This document shows, in pieces, positions 52,585 through 60,419 of a stretch of DNA of 64,000 nucleotides (positions are counted from its first letter, which is position 1; each line of letters opens with the position of its first letter). The translations under genes and the position numbers were made by a program. This DNA comes from G963676095 sp963676095 (GTDB lineage: Bacteria; Bacteroidota; Bacteroidia; Bacteroidales; Prolixibacteraceae): positions 5,828,001 through 5,892,000 of the forward strand of contig OY781040.1 of NCBI GenBank assembly GCA_963676095.1, given 5' to 3'. Below the pieces are notes generated by a model. The model was not told where the DNA came from. It ran no database searches and saw only the letters and a program-made list of their open reading frames with translations.

Positions 52585-54418
52585 GTGAAGACTCTATCCG
52601 GTATTTGACAGCACAACTTTTCTGCGTAACAGTTCAAACCCGGCTCTGCCATACATTTGCCGTTTGATATTTTTTAACCGGTTAACATTGCCTTCAACTT
52701 TTCCACTACTCCAATTTGTAAGAATGGCATTATCGATTGCTGTGATATCTTCCTTCATTCCGTTTATCAAAGTATTCAGTATTTTTTTATTCAATGCTGT
52801 AACTTTGTCCATCCACTTATTTAGTTGTCCCGGCGTTCCATTTTTGAGTATCTCCCTAAAGGACAGTATTTGTTCCCGTAAACTGGCTAATAAGCTGTTG
52901 CTATCCAGTAGCTGCCCGATTTGTTGTTTTTCTTTTTCATTCTTTATTTTGTCTAAGTCGTCAAAGAAAAGATAGCGTACTATTTTTCTGGGTGATAAGA
53001 TAGATACATCCTGAAGTTTTTCCGCCGCAGGAGAGGCCTGTTTATGAAGATTGTTTATCAACGGATGATTTTTGAACTGCTCATAAAAAGCACTCCGGCT
53101 TCCCTTGAAACCCTGAGTAACTATAATCTTATAAATTGCTTTTATACTGTTCCCCTTACCAAGTTCCTGCTCAATGACAGGCAGATAGCCTGAATAGTCA
53201 TTTTTAAGAATAACCGATTTATTGGGCAGTACATCCAGCGCTGCATATTTACGGACAGTAGTGCGGGAAATCTTTAACCTGCGGGAGACCGTTTTAAAAC
53301 CAAGCCCCTGTGCAATAAGAGATTTTACTTCAGCAAATAGCTCTTTGCGGTAATCCGATGGAGCCCCCTTAGCCGGCGTTGGCTGTACCGTAGTTTTTGA
53401 TGGTGCATCTCCTGTTTTTGGTTCTGTGGCAGGTCTGCCATCTGATTGCATGGATGGCGATTTTAATGGTTTTACCAACCTGGTATATTCTGATTTAACA
53501 AGCTGATAAACTGAATCCGACAGGTTCTTGACTAAATGAAATCGGTCTGCTACCTGCCTGGCTGATGGGAGCACTTCATTTACCGCGGCAGAATAGGCGC
53601 TTGATCTGTCCCTGCAAACCAACTGGATTTCTTTATGTGATTGTAGAAATTTCTTTACCCCTTTTCCGTCCCTTCCGGGCAAAAGATCGACAACTCTTCC
53701 CTGGTCCATGTCGACCAGGATGGTTCCGTAAGAAGTCCCTTTACGGTATGCCCAGTCATCAATCCCTATATTGGGGATTTGATATGCAGAAGGAAGGACA
53801 CAATTATTTACCAGTCTCAAACAGGTAGAGGGGCTGACCGGAATCCGGATAAGTTTTGACAGCCACGAACTTTTCCTGGCTGATGTTTCCAGGCTCACCC
53901 GGGTTAACAGTTGACCTGCCCGGCTGGTCCTTCTGGCATACCGGTCCAATCTACCTGTCAATTGTTGTGAAAATATTTTTTGGGAGCATCGCTTGTTCCG
54001 GCAGAAAAATTTTCGAACAAGTAACTTTATGTTCACCTGTTTATCTGCAATAGACAAATCCTGCAAGCTTCTGTAATAGAGACTATGAATGCTCGTACTC
54101 TTTTTCCCGCATCGTGGGCAAAAACCTGATCTGGATTTGATTTCAGCAATGATCATTATTCCTGGGTCTTTAATATGAACTTCATTAATTCTTATCCCTG
54201 AAAGTTGTAACAGGGCATTAAAAGGGCTAAATTTGCTCTTATTAGCAAATTGCTTCATTTTATATCTTAAATATTTAAATATCAGAAAGTTAAATTAGAT
54301 ATAAATGTTGAGATTTGCTAATATTTTTCACTATATATTTACTTGTTTATCACATATTTATCTGTAATTTTTTATCTCTTTTTCCATCATTTTCATTCAC
54401 CAAAACTGACGAAGAACC
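52567..54418 (-). mobile_element. ISL3-family insertion sequence at a deletion junction
   Basis: Imperfect 23-base inverted repeats bound the element: it begins GGTTCTTCGTCAAATT at 52567 and, read inward from 54418, GGTTCTTCGTCAGTTT; both end in GGTGAA. The first bases fit ISL3 ends. Flanks share CGGATG, but 2 bases off the ends, so a standard 8-base duplication is absent. The left flank is a secreted-protein gene and the right flank is the middle of an exporter gene, so the two were not originally adjacent. Confidence 0.8.
52594..54258 (-). CDS. ISL3-family transposase
   Basis: A 554-residue transposase with an N-terminal zinc finger (SGFCPRCGKKSTSIHSLYYR, then RKFFCRNKRCSQK), a following helix-turn-helix, and the family core NIGIDDWAYRKGTSYGTILV with VCRDRSSAYSAAVNEVLPSA and QVADRFHLVKNLSDSVYQLV. 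The C-terminal signature KVEGNVNRLKNIKRQMYGRA is the ISL3 ending. Length is typical for this group and the frame is intact. Confidence 0.95.
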   Translation of the reverse strand: MKQFANKSKFSPFNALLQLSGIRINEVHIKDPGIMIIAEIKSRSGFCPRCGKKSTSIHSLYYRSLQDLSIADKQVNIKLLVRKFFCRNKRCSQKIFSQQLTGRLDRYARRTSRAGQLLTRVSLETSARKSSWLSKLIRIPVSPSTCLRLVNNCVLPSAYQIPNIGIDDWAYRKGTSYGTILVDMDQGRVVDLLPGRDGKGVKKFLQSHKEIQLVCRDRSSAYSAAVNEVLPSARQVADRFHLVKNLSDSVYQLVKSEYTRLVKPLKSPSMQSDGRPATEPKTGDAPSKTTVQPTPAKGAPSDYRKELFAEVKSLIAQGLGFKTVSRRLKISRTTVRKYAALDVLPNKSVILKNDYSGYLPVIEQELGKGNSIKAIYKIIVTQGFKGSRSAFYEQFKNHPLINNLHKQASPAAEKLQDVSILSPRKIVRYLFFDDLDKIKNEKEKQQIGQLLDSNSLLASLREQILSFREILKNGTPGQLNKWMDKVTALNKKILNTLINGMKEDITAIDNAILTNWSSGKVEGNVNRLKNIKRQMYGRAGFELLRRKVVLSNTG

Positions 54419-54854
54419 GACGGATGAATACCCCGATCCGGAAAAGATTGAACAGGCTGCCCGAACGGCCAACATCCATGAAACCATCGAGGCCATGCCC
54501 CTGCGGTATGACACGAAGATCGGGAGTGACGGGACGGGGTTAAGCACCGGGCAGAAACAACGGATCCTGATCGCCCGGGCGGTTTACAAAGATCCTTCCT
54601 TTATCTTCCTGGATGAAGCGACCAATTCCCTGGATGCCAACAATGAAAAGGTGATCATGGAAAACCTGGACCGGTTCTTCCGGGGGAAGACGGTCGTAGT
54701 GGTGGCCCACAGGCTAAGCACCGTAAAAAAGGCAGACCAGATCGTGGTGCTTGAAAAGGGAAGTCTGGTGGAACAGGGAACCCACCAGGAACTGGTGGAG
54801 AAACAGGGTGCTTATTTCCACCTGGTGAAAAATCAGCTGGAACTGGGTAGATGA
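54419..54854 (+). pseudogene. 3' remnant of a second C39-type ABC exporter
   Basis: The frame enters from the ISL3 end and reads TDEYPDPEKIEQAARTANIH, then signature LSTGQKQR, Walker B FIFLDEATNSLD and the final QGAYFHLVKNQLELGR. It aligns with residues about 590-747 of the intact exporter. The C39 domain, membrane part and Walker A are gone. The signature reads LSTGQ in place of LSGGQ. It is followed by its own adaptor gene. Its GC-rich codons differ from the AT-rich first exporter, suggesting a separate origin. Confidence 0.9.
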
Positions 54855-55033
54855 AGGGAGGGAAGCCGGAAACAAGAGACGGGAGACCGGAAAGGAAGGC
54901 GGTGATAAGATCTCGGGGGTACAAGGAGAAGCAGGATAGTGAAATAAAAGGGAAAACTCCGAAGGGACAGCAGAAAAAGCAGGAACAATAATTAACAGAC
55001 AACTATTCGTAAAAAAAGTAACAACTAAAGAAC

Positions 55034-56332
55034 ATGCCACAGGCAGATCATACGATAGAACAGCATAGTGAAGAGGTACAGGATATTATGGGACGGATCC
55101 CGGGGAATCTGACCCGCTGGGGACTGACTGTGGTCTTCCTGATCTTCTTTTCAATTGTCATCGGCAGCTATTTCTTTAAGTTCAAAGAAATCGTTTCAGT
55201 TCCCATGGTCATTACCACCACCAATCCACCGGCACCCCTGATCTGCAAGGCTTCAGGACGTATTGCCCAATGGTTTGTGACTGACGGCCGGCGGGTAAAA
55301 GAAGGAGATTATATCGCCGTGATCAGGAACAATACCAACCTGCACGATCTGGCCCTGCTGGAGGAAATCGTCTGTCGGCTGGATTCTTCCCGGATCTGTG
55401 AAGGCCTCGAAACTGTCGTCCTTCCCGGCAAACTGGTCCTTGGCGAATTACAGGATCAGTACAACCAGTTCTATACCAACTGGCAAAACTACCGGGATTA
55501 CGTGGAAAACCGCTTTCTGCCCCACAAGATTGACCTGCTGGAACAGGAAATGGTCAAACAGCAGCAGTATTACGAACTTTCACTGGAGCAGCAGGAGATG
55601 ATGAAGCAGGAACTGGCCTTTGCACAAAAGCAGGTGGACCGCCAGCAGGTGATGCTGGAAAAGGGAGGGGTCTCGGAGGCGGAAGTAGATAATGCCCGGG
55701 CAGCCCTGATCCAGTCCAAACGATCTTATTCTGCATTTTTGGCTTCCCTGAAATCGACTGAGATCAACCTGCTCAGCCAGAAGAGTTCCTTACTGGAAAT
55801 GCAGAAAGAACATCATACCAGCATTGAGCAGTATGAACTGGAAATAGCCGATAACCTGCGCTCTCTGAAAAATGCCGTCAAAAGTTGGAAGGACAGTTAC
55901 CTGCTGGTCAGTCCTGTGGACGGAGTTGTTACCCTGACTAAATTCTGGAGTATTAACCATGTGGTTTCCACCAGGGAACGGCTGGCTACCATTGTCCCTT
56001 CGGATGAACGGACGATCATCTGCCGGGCCAGTGTTCCTTCCTCTGGCATCGGGAAAGTACAGGTCGGACAGCGGGTGAACCTGAAGCTGGCCGGCTTTCC
56101 TTATATGCAACATGGGATCCTGACCGGGACAGTCAGCTCGTTGTCTTTGGTGCCGGAAGAGAATAATTACATCGTGGAGATTAAAGTAAACGAGGGGATG
56201 CAGTCGACCTACCGGGAACAGCTCCGCCTGGTTCAGGAAATGGAAGGGACTGCGGAGATCATCACCCGGGAGAATCGACTGTTGGTTCGTTTTATCAATC
56301 CGTTACGGGTCTTATTGGATACAAAAGAATAG
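55034..56332 (+). CDS. HlyD-family membrane-fusion adaptor, second copy
   Basis: A 432-residue adaptor with one N-terminal helix (TVVFLIFFSIVIGSYFF) and the two lipoyl halves: PAPLICKASGRIAQWFVTDG and SLKNAVKSWKDSYLLVSPVD. Between them is a long coiled-coil hairpin (about 155-280, Gln/Glu/Leu-rich). The C-terminus is IGKVQVGQRVNLKLAGFPYM. The frame is intact although its partner exporter upstream is truncated, so it may serve the first exporter or be idle. Codons are GC-richer than in the copy at 44738. Confidence 0.9.
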   Translation: MPQADHTIEQHSEEVQDIMGRIPGNLTRWGLTVVFLIFFSIVIGSYFFKFKEIVSVPMVITTTNPPAPLICKASGRIAQWFVTDGRRVKEGDYIAVIRNNTNLHDLALLEEIVCRLDSSRICEGLETVVLPGKLVLGELQDQYNQFYTNWQNYRDYVENRFLPHKIDLLEQEMVKQQQYYELSLEQQEMMKQELAFAQKQVDRQQVMLEKGGVSEAEVDNARAALIQSKRSYSAFLASLKSTEINLLSQKSSLLEMQKEHHTSIEQYELEIADNLRSLKNAVKSWKDSYLLVSPVDGVVTLTKFWSINHVVSTRERLATIVPSDERTIICRASVPSSGIGKVQVGQRVNLKLAGFPYMQHGILTGTVSSLSLVPEENNYIVEIKVNEGMQSTYREQLRLVQEMEGTAEIITRENRLLVRFINPLRVLLDTKE

Positions 56333-56406
56333 AAAAACATAATTTTCTAATTCCTGCCTGTTTTAAGCCAGGACGCTACAAGTAAGAATTTTAAAAACTT
56401 AAAACT

Positions 56407-58299
56407 ATGATTCGTGGATTTTCAGTAATTATGCCCACCTATAATCAGGCACTTTTTATTCGAAGGGCCATATTAAGTCTGCAAAAGCAGACTTACAAAG
56501 ATTGGGAGCTCATCATTATTAATGATGGTTGCACTGATGAAACAGCGTTTTATTTGTCGGACTTTTACCAGGATGCAAGAATAAAATTCATTAAGAATAA
56601 AAAAAATACGGGCCTTGGACATGCGTTAAACCAGGGCCTGGACGCTTCGAAGTACGATCACATAGCCTATCTGCCATCCGATGATTTCTATTTTGAACAT
56701 CATTTGGAAACCCTGAAGAATAAATTCGAAGAATCGCCGGATATTTTCCTGGTATTTAGCGGGATAAGATATGATACTTCAGATACAGTATCCTTTGCCG
56801 TGGATCAGGAGACTACAGCTCTAAGAAAAGGTTATTGTATGCAGTTGGTTCAGGTTGCACACAAAAAAACAGCAGACCGGTGGTTGGAGCGCGATGAATG
56901 GGTGACGGAAAATTTATTTCTCATGTACTGGCAGAAGCTTTTAGGCAGAGGCGTATTTGCTTCAACAAGACAGATTACATCCTGCTGGACAAACCATCCC
57001 AACCAAAGGCACAAGATTCTGAGTGAGAAGTATGGAGGGGGACTTAATTTTTATCGGAGTTATTATCAGATAGAAAAACCTGTAAAAATAAAGGCTTCGA
57101 GATCTAAATTTATCGATGAAGAACATTTATATGACTGGTTCAGGGAAAAAGTACCGGCAGTAAAGAACTCCCTGAAGATATTGATTGTCGGAGAACTGGC
57201 CTATAATCCGGAACGGATCTATTCCCTGGAACAGGCTGGTCATCAATTATACGGATTATGGATATCCAGGCCATCATTCAGCTTCAATACTGTTGGCCCT
57301 TTACCGTTTGGGCATGTTGAAGATATACCTTATGACCGATGGGAAGAAAAGATAGAGGAGATAAAACCGGATATTATTTATGCATTGTTAAATTTCGTTG
57401 CCGTCCCTTTAGCTTACGAAGTATTAAAAAAGTGTCCGGATATTCCTTTTGTCTGGCATTTCAAAGAAGGGCCTTCCCTTTGCTTAAAACGGGGAACATG
57501 GGAAAAGCTGCTTTATCTTTATACCTATGCCGATGGAAAGATTTATCTGAACAAAACGGTCAGGGACTGGTTTGAACAATTTATTCCCCCAACGGGAATA
57601 TCCTGTTTGCTGGATGGTGACTTACCCAAAAAAGACTATTTTATTAATGATTTTTCAAAGCGGTTATCCGAAACAGACGGGTCCATACATACTTTAGTCG
57701 CCGGAAGAATGATCGGAATTTCACCTGCTGACCTTTCTGTACTTTCCCAGCAAAATATCCATATCCACCTGTATACGGAGAATTACTATGATTCCAAGGA
57801 GACGCAGTTTAATGAATTAAAGAAAACAGTTCCGGATCATTTTCATGTACACCCACATTGTTCCCATTTGAACTGGGTCAAAGAATTTTCCCAATACGAT
57901 GCCGGCTGGTTACACTGTTTTCAAAGTCATAATCACGGAGACCTGATGCAGGCTTCCTGGGACGATCTAAATATACCAGCTCGAATAAATACCTATATGG
58001 CTGCCGGTCTACCAGTCATTCAACGGGATAATTCGGAACACATCGTTGCCACAGAATCCCGCTTAAAAGAGCTCGGGATTGGAATATTTTTTAAGGACTA
58101 CGCAGAATTGGCTTTCCAATTACGGAATGTTGATCGTATGGATGCTTTACGTGCCAATGCGATAAAGAACCGGGAGTTATTTTGTTTTGATCATCACGTC
58201 CCGGACCTGATTTCCTTTTTTAGGGAAGTTATTCAATCTAAAAAACAGCACCATGGAAGAAAAATTATTACAAAAGATCGCCAATGCATTGATCATTAA
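56407..58299 (+). CDS. Two-domain glycosyltransferase (GT2 plus GT-B-like), third copy
   Basis: A 630-residue intact paralogue of 46071-47972 and of the broken gene at 39615. The GT2 part has SVIMPTYNQALFIRRAILSL, IINDGCTDETAF and YLPSDDFYF. The C-terminal GT-B-like part has LKILIVGELAYNPERIYSLE, VWHFKEGP, HTLVAGRMIGIS and NIPARINTYMAAGLPVI. It overlaps the next LanC-like gene by 47 bases, as in copy 2. Acceptor and sugar donor are unknown; the glf gene 0.9 kb downstream would allow a galactofuranose donor. Confidence 0.86.
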   Translation: MIRGFSVIMPTYNQALFIRRAILSLQKQTYKDWELIIINDGCTDETAFYLSDFYQDARIKFIKNKKNTGLGHALNQGLDASKYDHIAYLPSDDFYFEHHLETLKNKFEESPDIFLVFSGIRYDTSDTVSFAVDQETTALRKGYCMQLVQVAHKKTADRWLERDEWVTENLFLMYWQKLLGRGVFASTRQITSCWTNHPNQRHKILSEKYGGGLNFYRSYYQIEKPVKIKASRSKFIDEEHLYDWFREKVPAVKNSLKILIVGELAYNPERIYSLEQAGHQLYGLWISRPSFSFNTVGPLPFGHVEDIPYDRWEEKIEEIKPDIIYALLNFVAVPLAYEVLKKCPDIPFVWHFKEGPSLCLKRGTWEKLLYLYTYADGKIYLNKTVRDWFEQFIPPTGISCLLDGDLPKKDYFINDFSKRLSETDGSIHTLVAGRMIGISPADLSVLSQQNIHIHLYTENYYDSKETQFNELKKTVPDHFHVHPHCSHLNWVKEFSQYDAGWLHCFQSHNHGDLMQASWDDLNIPARINTYMAAGLPVIQRDNSEHIVATESRLKELGIGIFFKDYAELAFQLRNVDRMDALRANAIKNRELFCFDHHVPDLISFFREVIQSKKQHHGRKIITKDRQCIDH

Positions 58300-59206
58300 T
58301 GTTCAGAATCTGAGTAATCCGGGATTATTAAATGGGCAAGTGGGCATTATCATCTTTTTGTACCACTACGCCCGGTACTCATCACAGCCGGGTTATAACG
58401 ACCAGGCAGATGAAATGTTTGATGATCTCTTCAGAAATATGGAGAACGGCTACATGTCTAGGTTTGAAGCCGAGTTGGGAGAGGTCGGGGCGGGTATTAT
58501 CCATCTGATCAAAAATAATTTTGTAGAAGGCGATCCTGATGATATCCTGCATGATGTGGATGAAAAATTATTCAATAAATCCATTGCAGACGATCTATCT
58601 GTTTTTACGAAAGGACTTTATCTTCTGTCACGTATCGAGAGAGGCAAAACTTTATCTCGCTTTTCGGGTGAAATTGCCAAAATATTAGATAGCTGTGAAC
58701 GTCTTTATTCCGAAAAGTTAGATGATCCTGTGATGTCGTTAACAGTTATAAACTCAGTGTTATTTTTTCTGAACAATCTATATAAATTGGAAATAAGTAA
58801 AGACCGGACAGTCCGTATTCTGAAAGGAGTAATAGCCAGATTGTTTCAATCTCCCGATCTGAAACAAACAAATTTCGGAGACTGCATTACTTTATTTAAG
58901 CTTTTGGATCAGATTGATTTTCAATTGGACGAAATTGATTCTGCCAAAAGGAAGATACGCAAAAATAGTATTACCAGTGATTTTTCGAATATAGAAAGTC
59001 AGGTTAAATATTTATGGCAAAACCTTCTCTATTTTGATTCAGAAGTACCATGTATCAAAAAGTTCAATATTTCAGAATATACAGATCAAAGATTGGTGAA
59101 CCTCTATGGCGATGATTTGGCGGTTAACAATGGTCTGGCAGGTATCGGGCTGGGAATTATTAAAGAAGAAATGATGAAAAAGAATGAGGAATTGTCCCTG
59201 TTTTAA
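58253..59206 (+). CDS. LanC-like protein without visible zinc ligands, copy 3
   Basis: A 317-residue protein with NPGLLNGQVGIIIFLYHYAR, GEVGAGIIHLIKNNFVEGD and NNGLAGIGLGIIKEEMMKKN. No zinc-ligand cysteine-histidine pair of LanC is visible. It overlaps the glycosyltransferase by 47 bases and precedes the glf copy by 24 bases. All three copies keep the GLL-G-xGI start and the GLAGIG-like end but diverge in between, which suggests different partner proteins. Confidence 0.7.
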   Translation: MEEKLLQKIANALIINVQNLSNPGLLNGQVGIIIFLYHYARYSSQPGYNDQADEMFDDLFRNMENGYMSRFEAELGEVGAGIIHLIKNNFVEGDPDDILHDVDEKLFNKSIADDLSVFTKGLYLLSRIERGKTLSRFSGEIAKILDSCERLYSEKLDDPVMSLTVINSVLFFLNNLYKLEISKDRTVRILKGVIARLFQSPDLKQTNFGDCITLFKLLDQIDFQLDEIDSAKRKIRKNSITSDFSNIESQVKYLWQNLLYFDSEVPCIKKFNISEYTDQRLVNLYGDDLAVNNGLAGIGLGIIKEEMMKKNEELSLF

Positions 59207-59230
59207 TTACATTGAAATCAATTATATGCG

Positions 59231-60388
59231 ATGAAAAAATTTAAATATGATTATCTTCTTGTTGGAGCAGGGTTATTCAATGCGATAATTGCCCGGGAGG
59301 CTTCAAAACGGGGCAAGAAATGTCTTGTAATTGAGAAACGGGATCATATCGGAGGCAACCTGTATTGCGAAAATATAGAGGGCATTAATGTTCACAGATA
59401 CGGAGCTCATATTTTCCATACTGACAACAAATTTATATGGAAATATATGGAAGAATTGTGCGAGTTCAATCATTATATAAATTCGCCATTGGCCAGGTAT
59501 AAGAACGAGCTTTACAATTTGCCGTTTAACATGAATACTTTCAGTCGTTTATGGGGATTGTACACCCCACAGGAAGTCGCGCGCAAAATTGATGAACAAA
59601 GGTTGAAATGCATTATTCCTGCAAACTTTGAAGAGCAAGCATTACATCTTGTGGGAACAGACGTATATGAAAAGCTCATTAAAGGATATACGGAAAAACA
59701 ATGGGGTAGGGAAGCCAAATCCTTACCTGCTTTTATCATCAAACGTGTTCCGATACGGTTCACTTATAACAATAATTATTTCGATGATGTTTATCAGGGC
59801 ATCCCTAAAGGTGGATTCAATCCTATATTCGAGAAATGTTTCGCGAAGTGTGACATTTACACCAATACTGATTTTTTTGAACACAGAGAGATCGTTAGGT
59901 CAGCAGAAAAAACGATTTTTAGCGGGATGATCGACCAATATTATGATTATTGCTTTGGTCAGTTAGAATACAGGTCGCTTTATTTTGAAGACGAGGTAAT
60001 TGATGCCTTCAATTATCAGGGTAATGCTGTAATCAATTATACAGAAAGAGAAATTCCCTACACCCGGATTATCGAGCATAAACATTTTGAGTTTGGGAAC
60101 CAGCCCAAAACGATTATAACAAGGGAATATCCTCAATCCTGGAGACCTGGTTCAGAACCTTACTATCCGGTCAATACGGAGAAGAACAATTCGATTTACA
60201 AGAAATATAAGGAGTTAGCAGTAAAAGAAAGGAATATTTATTTTGGCGGACGTTTAGGTTCCTACAAATATTACAATATGGATCAAGTGTGCAAAAGGCA
60301 ATTAAGAACAAGTTTTCTCTATTTAACTCGTATTTTGACCTGTTATTACTGTTTTTTGACCAGAATTTTCTCTTGCCTTCGATTCTAA
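59231..60388 (+). CDS. glf: UDP-galactopyranose mutase copy with replaced C-terminus
   Basis: Residues 1 to about 352 are nearly identical to glf at 34130, including VGAGLFNAIIAREASKR and YPQSWRPGSEPYYPVN. At about 60288 the frame leaves glf (NMDQV) and runs into foreign sequence (CKRQLRTSFLYLTRILTCYY), replacing the last helix (VVGAALELYAYIES). The foreign part is the region also found upstream of the metallopeptidase genes (30440-30520, 36880-36960). It may retain activity, as the active-site domains remain, but the terminal helix is lost. Confidence 0.85.
   Translation: MKKFKYDYLLVGAGLFNAIIAREASKRGKKCLVIEKRDHIGGNLYCENIEGINVHRYGAHIFHTDNKFIWKYMEELCEFNHYINSPLARYKNELYNLPFNMNTFSRLWGLYTPQEVARKIDEQRLKCIIPANFEEQALHLVGTDVYEKLIKGYTEKQWGREAKSLPAFIIKRVPIRFTYNNNYFDDVYQGIPKGGFNPIFEKCFAKCDIYTNTDFFEHREIVRSAEKTIFSGMIDQYYDYCFGQLEYRSLYFEDEVIDAFNYQGNAVINYTEREIPYTRIIEHKHFEFGNQPKTIITREYPQSWRPGSEPYYPVNTEKNNSIYKKYKELAVKERNIYFGGRLGSYKYYNMDQVCKRQLRTSFLYLTRILTCYYCFLTRIFSCLRF
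60290..60370 (+). repeat. Copy of the effector upstream region inside the altered glf tail
   Basis: TTTAACTCGTATTTTGACCT followed by GTTATTACTGTTTTTTGACC is almost the same as 30478-30515 and 36918-36955. In all three places it precedes an island gene: the two metallopeptidases and here the transglutaminase-like lipoprotein at 60420. It probably carries a promoter and served as the recombination site. No TAnnTTTG box is clear. Confidence 0.65.
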
Positions 60389-60419
60389 AATTTGAACTTT
60401 GAGTCAAATATGAATTCAT

